Assembly: GCF_027887165.1 (NCBI RefSeq)
Contig: NC_077227.1
Span: 69,947,252-70,011,251, forward strand
DNA from: Monodelphis domestica
Taxonomy: Eukaryota; Chordata; Mammalia; Didelphimorphia; Didelphidae
Direction of reading: 5' to 3'
Length of the DNA stretch: 64,000 nt
In this document: positions 1 through 12,389 of the stretch, piece by piece
Numbering within the stretch: position 1 is the first letter of the stretch
How the letters are laid out: each line of letters opens with the position of its first letter
Position numbers and translations under genes: made by a program
Notes under the pieces: generated by a model
What the model was told of the DNA's origin: nothing
What the model saw: the letters and a program-made list of their open reading frames with translations, nothing else
Database searches by the model: none

Positions 1-3000
1 TTTGAGACACCTTTTCTAGTCCCCTCCCTTGATTAGGGTGAGCAGTGCTGTCCTAGAGAGGGCTGCTCAGTTGCCCAGGATGCTGCCGAGCGTCCCTGCT
101 GCCCACAGGGCTGAGCGACCATTGGTCCGTGGGCCGCCTACGTGCAGGATCATGACTACAACTGCCAGTGGTCACCTCCACCTGTTGCGTGGTCACTCCC
201 CCATCGCTGCAGGTCTTGAAGAGGGTGGATGGGGTTAGGATAGATGAGTGTGCATAAAGATACTTGTGCGTGAAAGAGATTTAAGTGAAAAAGCTGATGC
301 ACAACAATGGGGATAAAGGATAAGGTTGAACGTCTGGTAAATTGGGATCAGGAGGGAAAAGGGGATCCCTAACTGTCTAAACTCTTCCCCCCAAAGTTAG
401 GTAACCTAGGTTTGGTGGCCTGAGCTCCTGAGAAATTCAGAGTGTTGAACCCTGGCTTTTTTGACACTGCACAATAGGTGTCCCCAAATTCAGGGTAAAA
501 GGAGATTGGGATAAATCTTCTTGTGGACTTCTTTTCTCTCCAATTCTCTGTCTACTTGCTGGTTTGGGAGGATGGTGATCAGGTTCGGGGAAAGGAAAGA
601 TTTCTGAGATTGGAATCCAGTCATATATTGACCTTCTCTTCAGGAGATCTCCAGTCAAGAGAGAGCAGACCAACTGAGAACTCCTGGGTTGTTGCTTTCC
701 CAAAGTTCCAAATCCTTCTCTGCCCATCCCCCCTTGCTGCTGATGGAATCTTTGCAGTTTCTCCAGGCTTTTCCATTTTCAAAAGTCTTTGGGTTTGTCT
801 CTCTCAAACTGAGGAGGAGAATAACTCCTCTAGGAATGAAAAGAGGGTAGGAGACAGGGAAAAAAATAGATGTTTGGTCACAGGAAAACTAAAACTTAAT
901 TTTGACAAATGGCACCTGAACTGGGCCTTGGCAGAAGGAAGACCTGGGGATGGCATGCAGAAATAATGGAGGTGCAAGAAGCAGGGAGTCGTGAAGAGCC
1001 CAGCTCAGTCAGAACAGAGAAGGTGAAGTGGAGTAATGTACTGTCAAGATGAGCCAGTTGAAAGAAACCAATTTGTAAAAGTCATTTAATGTTAGATTCA
1101 ATAGACAATTGGAAAGTAGTAGAGATTTTTGAGTGTAGCCATTAGGTTACCAAAGCATGAGACAGATTACTCTGGCAAAGATATGAATGACAGAGTATAA
1201 CAGGGAGAGAATGGAAGTGGAAAAAACAGTCCAGAAACTGTTAACAATAATTCAACTCTTTCATTTTTAGATGAGGAAACTGAGACCGAGAGAGAAAATT
1301 TGTCCTAAATTAGTTACATAAGTAGTAAATGGCAAAATCTGGATCAGAACGAAGGTCCTCTACCCCAAAACCAACACTTTCTACTATTTCACACAAACAC
1401 AAACACTTAGTGAAGGAGACTAAGGAGTGGCTGGGACTGAAAAACCAAGGAAGAATGATACAATGGAAGACACAAGAGGAGAAGGTAGTTGTCAGCAACA
1501 TTAAATGCTACCAAAAGGTTAAAGAGAAGAACAGAGAATAAGGGGGGGGGGGGTGATCTTTGGATTTGACACATAGCAGTTTCAATAGAATGGTCAAAAC
1601 TAGTGGCAGACTTAGAGAACTGAAACACCCCTATCCCTGCCCCCCACTCCAAATTAAGCTATGAAGGAATAATCCTGATCAAATCTTTGACCTTGGGAAT
1701 GCATTCTGCTAGTGATAGCAATGAATCAACAGGGCTTTCCCTTGTGGTATTGACATGTCTGCTTTCTTAGGATTTAGGTATTTGAGAATTTTTCCATTGC
1801 AGATTTTGACACTTTGCTTTTGGGCCCTAATGGAAATATTAACTCACTGTTTCTTCAAAATTGTGGAAGTCCCCTGAAAAATCATAATGAATGACAAGTC
1901 TTCACTGTTTCCAATTGTCCCCCAGAACTCAACATAATCTTTCCAGAAACTTCTCACCTTCAAGTTTTTCTTTACAAGTGCTTTTATCTAAATTCATCTC
2001 CTAGCCACTGAGCTCCCAGTGAAATTGCTTACTTAAAGAAACCAAAACATTCACCCTTTTACAATTTGCAGTCTTCCCTGGTTTAGTTCAAGAGGAATAT
2101 GTGTGGTTAGAAATTTAGGTTTACTCAAATCTGAGGAAACTAGAAAACTCATCTGCAGAATTTCGAGTTGAGTCACTGGACTCAGAAGGGTAAGTAAGGT
2201 AGGCCAGCTGTTTCCTATGCAAGATGTTTGTGGGTTTTTTTGTGGTTTTTGTGGTTTTTGATCACTACCTCATCGCACAAGCTGCTCTTTTCCAGAAGCA
2301 CTTCTTATGATATACTCTGTCAAGGCCAGGGCCTCTACCTGGCTTCAGGAAGGAGCAAAGAAGTTGTCTCAAAATAATGGAGAATATAATATAAAGGTAT
2401 GAATGGAATAACCAAAGGGCTGGTGGGAAATACAAAGATTTTTGGAGATCAGACTACTCCAAAGTAATCTAGATCAGAAACCCAGAAGACACTGCCAAAA
2501 GGTTCAGGAATGTGCTGGAGCCATCTCAAACTGGTTCCAGGAAGTTATCAATTTTCAGGGTGAGCATTTATACCTCAGAAGTAAGCAAACATTATAAAAT
2601 CAGGACTTGATTGCTTTGTTGATTCTTCTAGACTTTAGTATAATGCAGATTAAACTTAAAGTGTGTTATGACAACTTTTTTTTGAGAGCCAGTTATTGAA
2701 CATTTACCATTTACCAATATTCTGGGATGTTAATCCCATATCCACTGGGACTATCACTGGATCAATATCTCTCCCTACCATCCCCAACTGCACCCACAGT
2801 GAAATTGTCCTCTAGGTCACTTTCACAACCCACCATGCCTGCACCAGAATGTCTCTCTTCCTTCTGAACTAAATCTTTCATAGGCTGAATTATATTCTAA
2901 AATCTGGTTGAATTATAGCTCTGACCAAAGGGCCTACCACAAAGAGTTCACAGGAAGGATTCTCATTTTTTTATTTAATTCTTCAATATTGAATCTAAAT

Positions 3001-4060
3001 ACTAAATAAAATGAGCATTTCTGAATTCTTAGTATAGAAAAAGAATTATACAAGAATATACAAATCTGCTTTTAAAAATAAATATTGTATAATATAATGT
3101 AATACATAATATAAACTTCTATAACAATAAATTGTACATGAAACATTCAGAGCTATTCTACTTGGCTATGATGCTTGCTGGCATTTTAATGTCTTAACAA
3201 ATTTAGCCTGCCTTTACTCCCTGGCTCTGAGAAAGATCAGAAACTGCCAGAGTTCAGGGAACTGAGTGAACATCTGCCATCCTACAAATTGGCTTCCTTT
3301 CTCTGCATAGTCTTTCTTACTTCATTAAGACAGGGGAATTCTATCCTCCCAAAGCTGGCTTTGTGGAACACACAGTCACTACCACGAAGCCAAATCATCT
3401 CAGCAACAAGCCCTTCCAATAATACCACACTGACAACAGTGACTAGATCCTTGACAGCTATGTCTATACTGAGAAGCTCCCTTACCCTTCCATGCTATGC
3501 CTCTGATAAAGTTGAAGGCCCTCTCATCATGCAGCTATCTCATAAATCTATCCCCTCACTACCGGGCCAAGGGTAGCTGCAGATACTCTCTACTTTTGGT
3601 AGCTACCATACTCTTTCATGTTCTCAGTCACCAACCCAGTCTTGTAGTTCACTGTACCTTCTTGGCTTCTGACCCTGGGCTATGTTTTGAAGTGCTGATC
3701 TATATTGCTCTTAGCCCCTTTGTCTTAAACAATCAAACATCAATAAGTACCTAAGGTAGAGGCCCTCATGTGGGTGACACCAGGGCCCTGCTGTCAGGAG
3801 AAGACATCCTTCTTCCCCTTACTACATGGATGGGAAAATCTTCTTTTCATTTGCTAGATTCTTAAAACTGTCAATAGGCCTTCTCTTTCCAGAGGCATAC
3901 AGCAAGGTGAAGACTGTGTGCTAGGAATTGACTTGAATGTGAAGGAAAGGCTAACTTTGCCTCCTTGACACCTCCTTTTTGGTCCCTCAGCCTCAAGAAT
4001 TGGGTTTGGGTTTTTTTTTCTGTTCTGTTTGTCCTTTTTAGTTCTAGGCACAAAAGGTAG
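1..4060. other. Unassigned sequence, no gene recognised
   Basis: The first 240 nt are GC-rich with several CpGs and may be the edge of an element cut by the window. The rest is AT-rich, with a G9 run at 1,542-1,551 and MIR-like fragments (for example 1,255-1,390). Open frames here have no recognisable domain. Missing TMEM202 exons could lie here but I could not identify them. Confidence 0.5.
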
Positions 4061-4067
4061 AATCCCA

Positions 4068-4246
4068 GGGCAACTAGGTAGTACAGAGGATAGAGAACTA
4101 GTCCTGGAGGACCTGGATTCAAATATGACTTCAGATACCTCCTAGCTATATGACCCTAGATAAGTCACTAACCCCAGTCAACTAACCTTTGCTGCTCTAT
4201 TGCCTTAGAATTGTGTTGATCTTATGATAGAAAGTAAAGATTTTTT
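4068..4246 (+). repeat. Marsupial tRNA-derived SINE
   Basis: Typical order: GGCAACTAGGTAGTACAG head, CTGGATTCAAAT box, CTATATGACCCTAG, then GATAGAAAGTAAAG tail and T/A-rich end. Diverged copy. Confidence 0.8.
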
Positions 4247-4259
4247 TAAAAATAATAAA

Positions 4260-5456
4260 CATAAGGGTTAATATCATAAGCAAATTAGGGAAGAATAGTT
4301 TACCTCTCTCAGATCTATGGAGAAGGGAAGAATTTATGGCCAAATAACAGAACATTATGATATGTAAAATGAATAATTTTGATCATATTAAATTTAAATT
4401 TAAATTTAAAATTTACAATGAAACCAATGTAGCCCAATCACCTCAACAACAACAAACTGGGGGAAACTTTTATAGCAAATATCTCTGATAAAGGCGTCAT
4501 TTCTCAAATATGTAGAGAACTGAATAAAATTTATAAGAAAAGTTATTCCCCAATTGACAAATGATTAAAGGACATGAACAAGTAGTTTTCAAATGAAGAA
4601 ATCAAAACTATTAGTATCTTGATTTGAGAAATGAAAATTAAAACAACTCTGAACCTCATACCTATCAGATTGACCAATATGACAGTAAAGGAAAATGATA
4701 AATGTTGAAGGGGATATGGCAAAATTAGGACACTAGTACATTGTTGGTGGAGTTGTGAAATGATCCAACCATTCTGAAGGGCAATTTGGAATTATGCGCT
4801 AAGAGCTTTAAAACAATGCCTGCCCTTTGATTCAGCCATATCACTGCTAGGTTGGTACCCCAAAGAGATAATAGGGAAGAATACTTGTACAAAAATATTT
4901 GTAGCCTCACTCTTTGTGGTAGCAAAAAATTGGAAAATGAGGGGGTATCCATCGATTGGGGAATGGCTGAACAAATTGTGGTATCTGATGGTGATGGAAT
5001 ACTATTGTGCTGAAAGGAATAATGAACTGGAGGAATTCCATGTGAACTGGAAAGACCTCTTGGAATTGATGCAGAGTGAAAGGGGTGGAACCAGAAGAAC
5101 ATTGTACATAGAGACTGATACATTTGTAATCAAATATAATAGACTTTTCTGCCAGCAGCAATGCAATGAAACAGGACAATCCAGAGGAACTTATCCACAT
5201 CCAAAGAAAGACCAGAAACACAGAAGAAAAACATATGGTCGATAACATAGTTCAATGGGGATGTGATTGGGGTTTTGACTTTAAAAAATCACTCTACTAT
5301 AAATATGAATAATATAGAAATAGATTTGTAACAATGATATGTGTATAACCCAGTGGAATTGCTTGTCAGCTCTGGGAGGAGGGAGGGAAAAGGGGTCGGA
5401 AAATCATGAAGCATGTAACTATGGGAAAATATTCTAAATAAATAAATAATTTTTAA
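4260..5456 (+). mobile_element. L1 LINE 3' end (marsupial type)
   Basis: Contains the landmarks of the L1 ORF2 end and 3' region: TGTTGGTGGAGTTGTGAA, then TGGTAGCAAAAAATTGGAAA, GATGGAATACTATTGTGCT, CTGATGCAGAGTGAA-type sequence and an A-rich end. 5'-truncated. Confidence 0.88.
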
Positions 5457-5464
5457 AAATATAA

Positions 5465-6150
5465 CTGTGTATGCACTACTAAATCTGAATCCCAAAAAGA
5501 TTAAAAAGGGGGACAGGTGGAAAGAACCTACTTATACAAAAATATTTATAGTAGCTCTTTTTGTGGTAGCAAAAAATTGGAAATTGAGGGGATATCCATC
5601 AGTTGCAGAACAGCTGAACAAATTGTGGCATATGATAATGATGGAATACTATTGTGCTATAAGAAACAATAAGCAGACTAATTTCAGAAAAAGCTGGAAA
5701 GACTTCCTTGAACTCATGCAGAGTGAAATAAGCAGAAACAGGTGAGCATTGTACACAGTAACAGCAATATTGTATGATAATCAAATGTGAAAGACCTAAC
5801 ACCCCTCAGCTAAGACATGATATAGGACAATTCTAAAGGATTTATGACAAAGAAAGCTGTCCACCTCCAGATAAAGAACTATTGGACCCAGAATGCAGGA
5901 TCAAAGCATATTATTTTTCACATTAGTTTATTTGTGTTTTTATTTGGGTGTTTTGATTTTATATGAGTATTTTCTTACAAAGATGATCAATATGGAAGTA
6001 TGTTTTGTATGATAATATACATATATCCCAGATCAAATTGCTTACCATCTCTGGGAGGGAGAGAGACTATTTGGATCTTATACTTTCACATACTGTAGGT
6101 TGAAAATTGTTATTACATGTAATTGGGAAAATAAAATATAAAAAATAGTT
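5465..6150 (+). mobile_element. L1 LINE 3' end, second copy in tandem
   Basis: Repeats the TGGTAGCAAAAAATTGG and GGAATACTATTGTGCT landmarks of the preceding copy but ends with the TTACATGTAATTGGGAAAATAAA terminus, so it belongs to a different L1 subfamily, inserted just behind the first. Confidence 0.88.
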
Positions 6151-6884
6151 GGAGTCTGTAGGCCTTGGAACTTGAGCTGTGCCAACATTGGAGGCAGGAT
6201 TCCAGGTAAGACATTGCTGTTAACCCATCCAAAAAGCCCTGAAAGGCAAGGTCCTGAGGTGCCAGCTCTGGAGGGTTTTATACTTAGCACTTGATGGAGA
6301 ATGCTATATAGGAATTGAATTAAACTGGAAAATTAAACCTTGTCCCTTCTTCAGAGTCTAAAAAGAGGCATAAAGGGGGGGATTCTGCTCCACAGGTGTT
6401 GTAAGGAAAGTGTTTGTATATTTTGCTTTTTATATACCTTTGAACTAATATTCCTTTGTAAAAGCTAATCTGTTAAGTGGTTAAATGGAACAGGGGTACA
6501 GGGTCCTCTAAAACTTGGGAAAAGATAATTGGTGGAGACTTGGACCAATGGCAGAGAGATTAGATACCCTCCCCAATCCTTTGAGGGTATCAGAGAACCC
6601 TGGAAGAGAGGAGAAATATAAAACACCTGGTAAGCAGCTGTGGCCAGGAATCATTATACACGTAAGGAACTGTGCTGTGTATATGAGCACAAAAATGCAA
6701 GAGGATCTGGTTTCCAGAAGTTTCTATTGTATTGGGAGAAAACAGCATGTCCAAATATAAGGAAATATGCTGGGAGCTGGACCCCAGCCCATGGCAGAAA
6801 TACAAAGTAATTTAAGCAGGAAGAAAGCACACTAAAAACAAGTTCTATTTTGAGGGAAACGTGGAGGCATGCACAAATGGCACC

Positions 6885-7075
6885 TTAGTGTGATGGAAAG
6901 AGCAGTGGATTTGAAGTCAAAGGACCTAAATTCAAATCCTGATCATGCCACTAACTAGCCATGGACAAGTCATTAAAATGATCTAGGTCTTGGTTTCCTC
7001 CTCTATAAAGTGAAAAGGGATTGAACCAGATAATCTCTACCATTCTTTGTAGGCCTATACATATGACCTATGAAA
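6885..7075 (+). repeat. MIR/CORE-SINE-like copy
   Basis: Landmarks GAAAGAGCAGTGGATTTG, AATTCAAATCCTG, TTGGTTTCCTCCTCTATAAA and the CTACCATTCTTTG end. Confidence 0.7.
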
Positions 7076-7524
7076 TATTCCTAAGGCTAGAAGCACATGA
7101 AAAATTCAGCTTGTTATGATTAACTTTGGATTACCCTCATTCTTGCCTTTATAGCAATATGGAATGACTGCTGCTGACTTCTCGACTGACCTGGAACATT
7201 ACAAATTGCTTTATGTAACATCAGGAACAGTCTCCCTCTTTTTAAACCCACCTCACTTCCATGGCCAGGTAGAAGTCAGAATACAGGAAGAAAAATGGCA
7301 GTTTTCCAGTAGCATGAACAGGACAGAGGCATAGTTTCCAACATGGGGCCATGAGTCAAAACCACTAAAATGCAACTAAGTGCTCATAGGAGATTCAAGA
7401 AAAGATTTTCCACTTAGTCATCACAGAATCTATTGTAGAGAGGCTAACCATTGGAAAATAGATAAATATAAGAAAGGGTTTAGGGAGAAGGGGAAGTAAG
7501 AAAAAAGGGAAAGAAGGAAAGGAA

Positions 7525-7785
7525 CATTTATATAGTGCCCACTTCTCCCAGGCACTGGGCTAAGTGCTTTTTTTCTTACAAATATTTCTCTCATATATCC
7601 TCTCAATAATCCTCCAAGGTAGATGTTGTTACTATCCCCATTTTACAGTTGAGCAAACTGGTACAAATAGAGGTTAAATGACTCACCCAGTGACACAGAG
7701 CTAATAAGTGTTTGAAGCTGGATTAAACTCAAGTCTTTATGATACCAGGCCCAGAGCTTTATCCAACTGAGCCACCAACCTAAGC
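7525..7785 (-). repeat. MIR-like SINE
   Basis: Reverse-complement MIR order: CCCAGGCACTGGGCTAAG, TCCCCATTTTACAG, GACACAGAGCTAATAAGTG, ending at a diverged head. Confidence 0.7.
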
Positions 7786-7909
7786 TTTAGTTAAATTGAG
7801 GTCCATGTGCAAAGAAAAGAAAAATATGTTGAATGGGACCAAAGGGCAGAATTAACATCATATATATCAATGTAATATATAATCAAAGGATTCACTAGCC
7901 AACTTTGAA

Positions 7910-8170
7910 AGCATTTTTTCCACAAGTGGACTATATTGTAGTAGATCCCTGCTGTAAAAAACTGGAAGCAAATTGAGTGCCCATCAGTTGGGGGATGGCT
8001 GAATAAACTGTGATCTGTGAATGTAATAGAATATTAGTGGCCAACAAGGAATAACAAATATGAGAAACAGAAAGAAACATCAGAAGACTTGTATGAACAG
8101 GCAAGAGTGAAGTAAGTATAACATACCCAATCACTACAAAAAGTAGATGATAATAAACTAAAACTGGAAG
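7910..8170 (+). mobile_element. L1 3' fragment
   Basis: Degraded copy with AAAAAACTGGAAGCAAATTG, CCCATCAGTTGGGGGATGGC and the equivalent of the tyrosine-rich YYC block. Confidence 0.7.
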
Positions 8171-8599
8171 CTGAATAACTGACTACTTTTAGCCCTAGAA
8201 AAAATATGAAGAAATACCTTCCTCCTTTTGCTAGACAGGTAGTGAATTATGGGTATGAAATGCCACCTACACTGTCAAACAAAGTCAACGTGTTTCTTGG
8301 ATTTTCTTTGTGATCCTGGAGAGATTAGTATGAGCTAGGTATGTCCCAAAATGGCTGTGATGTAAAAACAAGAAGAGTACAAAAAGCTTCTTCTTGAAAA
8401 GCTAAGGTCATCCCTGCCCAACTTCAACATCCCAATCTTATTACTTTACACTTCATAAAATGGCTGACATCAGATTTTTTCCTAAGAGCAGATGATAAGA
8501 GATTGAGGCAGAGAAAACTGGGAACTAATTATTTGAAAGGCAGCAGGGCATATTCTAGAAGGAAAGAAGAGATATATAGGTCTAGAGATCATACATGTA

Positions 8600-8755
8600 G
8601 AACTTGGAAATATCTTCAGAGGTCATTATGTATACTCTCCCCAGTAAGGCTAAGAGACTTGCCTCAAAACACACAGTCAGTGTCTGATATGGGATTTGAA
8701 CCTGGGTATTCTTAACATAACATGAAGCACTTTCCCCACTGTACTATGCTACCTT
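8600..8755 (-). repeat. MIR-like fragment
   Basis: GACTTGCCTCAAAACACACAGTC and GGATTTGAACC are the MIR core read in reverse. Confidence 0.6.
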
Positions 8756-8929
8756 CCAAGATCAATTTGGCCAATTTCACAATCTGAAGAAGAAAAATGT
8801 TGAAGAGAGAAGGGACAAGGAGACCCTAGAGAGAACAATGAGTGTACTAAGGGAACAAGGAGCCCCAGTGCTGTAGGGAACTGATTGTGGGTATTAGATA
8901 AGGCATCCAGAGACTATGGGAAAACTCAC

Positions 8930-9185
8930 AGGGTCGATTGGGTACGTGGCTCCAGCAGCGTTCATGTTTACACAGGGTCCAGAGTCCCGCCTGGTGCTCA
9001 CTGCCATCCTCTGCCAACAAGAACTGCACCCAGGGCATTGGGGAGATGCAGAGGAGCAGGATGAAATTGAAACCAGACAATCCAGCACAGAATGTGCGTA
9101 TATAAATGTGGGTCTGATTCAGTAAATTCTCCTGCTCCAACACTGACAACATAGCAAACTTTTGTGTTTGCGTTGGTAGGATTGG
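8930..9185 (-). CDS. TMEM202: TMEM202 exon 2
   Basis: 256 nt. Encodes the segment with THIYIRTFCAG, the first transmembrane helix and the GLWTLCKHERCWSH loop. Acceptor CTCACTTCCACAG; donor GTGAGT at 8,929. An NQT sequon precedes the helix. Confidence 0.87.
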
Positions 9186-9629
9186 CTGTGGAAGTGAGCA
9201 GTATTGGCAATGATTCACTCTTCCATTCAAATTGAATTGATTCCTCCCCACCACCATAAAAGATACAACTCCTAAATCTTAGAGAACTAGGGTCCTTTTC
9301 AGAAATCTCTTAGACTCTAGGTTCCCTTTAGCCTTTCTGTTTCTAAAGCCCCCCATAACGATCTGTCTCTTACCAACCTCCATCCACCCCTTTTTCCCAC
9401 AAGGAGGGGAAAAAATGTGTCTTTGGGAGAAAAAACAAACCTCTGAGTGACTCAGCCTCTAATAGCCTCTGCCCAATTTCAACTTCCCCTCAAAACAAAT
9501 ACCTTCCCCAAAGGGTCTTCTCACCCTCTGGTATGAGTGATCTCCTTTAATCTTTTCAGTGGGAGGATTGTAGAAAGTCAAGACCTTGGGTGTCTTTGGC
9601 TCTACTCCAGCTAGCTGAGGACCCTCCAT
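8930..9629 (-). CDS. TMEM202: TMEM202, 5' two coding exons (partial gene)
   Basis: A multi-span membrane protein of unknown biochemical role. Exon 1 (9,629-9,525) and exon 2 (9,185-8,930) join in phase 0 across a GTGAGA donor and CTTCCACAG acceptor, giving YQRPILPT at the junction; from memory human has YQRPTVPA. Exon 2 encodes a hydrophobic segment (FILLLCISPMPWVQFLL) and an extracellular loop with a claudin/PMP22-like W...GLW..C...C pattern (AGLWTLCKHERCWSH). It ends in phase 1 at a TGTGAGTTTT donor. The start at 9,629 (MEGPQ) is chosen by likeness to the human N-terminus; an in-frame ATG at 9,680 would add 17 residues. The later exons (helices 2-4) should lie at lower coordinates but I did not find them. 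Position and orientation, divergent from HEXA, match mammalian synteny. Confidence 0.88.
9525..9629 (-). CDS. TMEM202: TMEM202 exon 1
   Basis: Encodes MEGPQLAG to KIKGDHSYQR. The conserved TFY-NP...KIKGD stretch resembles the human and rodent N-terminus. Ends with AGG before GTGAGA, phase 0. Confidence 0.82.
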
Positions 9630-9680
9630 TGCATCTTCCAACTGACACGGAACTTGTCTGAGGGACAGAACCAAGGGCAT

Positions 9681-10080
9681 GAGTGCAAGTTCTCTATTTC
9701 TTCTCCAGGACTCTACATGCTAAGGACACCAACACCTTTTGCTAACTTGTAGAACTCAGGTGTCCAATATTCTCTCCCTAATCCCTAGTCCATGCTCACA
9801 CATTTACCACCCAAAGATTACTGTCTATACTGAACAAAAGATAGTCCAGAAAGTTCTATCCTCCAACTTTGGTCTCCCAACTAATTTTATAAAAGCCTTC
9901 TTAATTCCACATTCCCATCCTTATCTCATCACCATGGTGTTTCTGCATACCTCCTCTTACCTTAACTACTTTGTCCCCATCCTACCACTTCTCTTAGAAC
10001 CCCATACTTCCCCTTATTCACCACTAAAACCATACTATTAAATAGAATTTTTCCTTTCACAGCTAGGAGCCACCAAAGGT
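9681..10080 (-). other. TMEM202 upstream region
   Basis: Pyrimidine-rich plus-strand sequence with no SINE or LINE landmark I recognise. It should contain the TMEM202 promoter if transcription starts close to exon 1. No TATA or CpG island evident. Confidence 0.3.
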
Positions 10081-10084
10081 GACA

Positions 10085-10330
10085 CTCAATATAAAAATAA
10101 TAATAGTAACTAGCATTTCTATAGCTACTATATAGCAAATACATTAGTGTTTAAAATATATTTCACAAGTTATCTCATTTGATTCTAGTACTTTCATCCC
10201 CATTTTACAGATGAAGAAGGTGAGGTTGGAAACATTGGCCACAATCATACACCAAGTAAGTGTCAGAGGTAGAGTTTGATCCCAGGTTGTCCTGAGGCCA
10301 CCCATTCACTGCACCACCTAGCTACCCCTC
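10085..10330 (-). repeat. MIR-like SINE
   Basis: TCATCCCCATTTTACAGATG, then CACCAAGTAAGTGTCAGAGG and CTGCACCACCTAGCTACCC, the CORE-SINE head in reverse. Confidence 0.72.
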
Positions 10331-10579
10331 TCAACATCCTCACATGCAACCTGCCCCACTGACTTCTCATGGTAGGATGACTAATTAATGAAAAGAGCAA
10401 AGATTTATTAAGCACCTACTGTGTACAGAACATAACAAAAGATGCCAGGAGAAAATATGGAGTTTAGATGAGAAATGGTCCTGTGTCATAACCTTACAAC
10501 ATAGCAAGGGAGATGGGATACCAAAACTCATTACTGCATACAATATTATATCAATACAGGAAGGGAGGAGAATAAGCAT

Positions 10580-10800
10580 TTACAGATGCCAAGAATTTTG
10601 CTTTGTTTTAACAATTATCTCATTTGATTCTCACAACAACCCTCCAAGATAGGTGCTATTATTATCTCAACTTTACAGCTGAGGAAACTGAGGCAAACAG
10701 ATTAGATGACATACCCAGTATCGCACAGCTAGTAAATATCTGAAGCCAAATTTGAACTATGGTCTTCCTAACTTTGGGCCTACTACTCTATCCACTGCAC
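10580..10800 (-). repeat. MIR/CORE-SINE copy
   Basis: TTTACAGCTGAGGAAACTGA, GGCAAACAG and the CTCTATCCACTGCACC end are diagnostic of the minus orientation. A related piece at 10,385-10,450 resembles an L2/MIR tail. Confidence 0.75.
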
Positions 10801-11304
10801 CTTCTATCTGTTTCAGAGAATTCCAAAACAAAGTTTGAGGTAAAAGATTGCCAGAAGATCAGGTAGGGCTTCCTGGATGATGGGCCAACAGAGTTGTTCT
10901 TTTAAAAGTAAGTAGGAATTTGACAAACAATGAGATAAATGAAGGATAATCCAGGCAAAAGGAACAATGAAAGCAAATTCACAAAAGTATACAAGTATAA
11001 GGGTATAGCATACATTTAGAATGCAAAGTAATCCAATTTCACCAAGAATCCTTCTCATATCTTGCCTTGGGGGATGGAGAATTTTTTTGAAGTCCATGGT
11101 ACAGAGAAAAGCTACTAATAAAAGTAATAAAATGTTCTGAGCCCACTTGCCAATGCCTTCCAAATGAGATAATGTTTGTAAAGCACTTTACACAGTGCCC
11201 AGCACATAGTGGGTGCTTAAAAAAAATCTTTGTTCCCTTCACTTTAGTTTCAAGGCAGCCTTGCTAGTGGCCCACTTTGATCTCATTCTAAATTTCCTTT
11301 CTTA

Positions 11305-11735
11305 AGAGCAGATCCAGGAGAACATTGTACACAGAGACAAATACACTGTGGTACAATTGAATGTAATGGACTTCTCCATTAGTGGCAATGCAGTGATCCT
11401 GAACAACTTGGAGGAATATACAAGAAAAAACATTATCCACCTCCAGAGGAAAAACTGGAAGTAGAAACAAAGAAGAAAAACAATTGCTTGAATACATGGA
11501 TTGAGGGGATATGGCTGGGGATGTAGACTCTAAATGAACATCCTACTACAAAAACCAACAACATGGAAATAGGTTCTGATCAAGGACACACGTAATACCC
11601 AGTGGAATTGCAGAATTGCACATTGGCTATGGGAAGGGTGGTGGGGAGGGAAGGGAGGGAAATAATATGATTCTTGTAACAAAGGAATAATGTTCTAAAT
11701 TGACTAAATAGATTAATTTAAAAAAATAAAATAAA
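11305..11735 (+). mobile_element. L1 3' end
   Basis: Starts inside the L1 3' region (AGGAGAACATTGTACACAG) and runs to an A-rich end, with CCAGTGGAATTGC as in the 4,260-5,456 copy. Confidence 0.82.
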
Positions 11736-12389
11736 TTTCCTTTCTTCCTGTTGCTCCTTTGAATCTTACTCCCTTAGAATACCAGAATCACGTAAGCACA
11801 GATTCTCCTCTTTGGAAACATCTTCAGAGATTGTAAAAATGGAGACTTGAACCTGGGACTCCATTTCCCAGAAGTCCTTGCTCACTTCCCAAAATGCTTT
11901 GTAATCTCACTGAATTCTCACCTGGGCTTCCCTACTTCAGCTTCGGAGCACACGAGGCTCTCCACCTAGCAGGCAAGATGTCAGTGGTCGTGAATAGGCT
12001 CTCTGGGCCTAGCACATGCCTTTCTTACTTGTATTTTCCTGAATTCCTTATCTTAAATAAAAACTCTCAAAATATAATACTTCTTGCAGAGAGAAACTAA
12101 TTTCTACCTGCTTCACTTTCCCCCCTAAATTTTAACTCTTACAAGATCATGGAATCTAACTTATAACTCAATAAGAATTTCTCATACAGCACACCTAAAA
12201 AGGCTTTGCTTGTAGACCTCAAGGCAGCAAATGCCACTTTTGGCTTCCAAAATTTAGAATCCCATCCCTACACCCTAATTCCCCTGGTTGGGCCCTCAGT
12301 TGCTCCTGGTATTCTTCTCTGATGCTAAATGCCTACTCTTCAGGACCTTTGCCTATTGTCTGTGACCAGACCTTCACAAGGATTTATTA

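Noticed and set aside
437-727. 96-residue minus frame as a possible last exon of TMEM202
   Set aside because: Right strand and roughly right distance, but no residue pattern I can match to the known C-terminal tail.
4068-4246. tRNA gene
   Set aside because: Head of a tRNA-derived SINE with SINE body and tail; not a functional tRNA. The same holds for the other SINE copies.
4725-5248. Several overlapping open frames of 60-132 residues on both strands
   Set aside because: Belong to an L1 3' end; not host genes.
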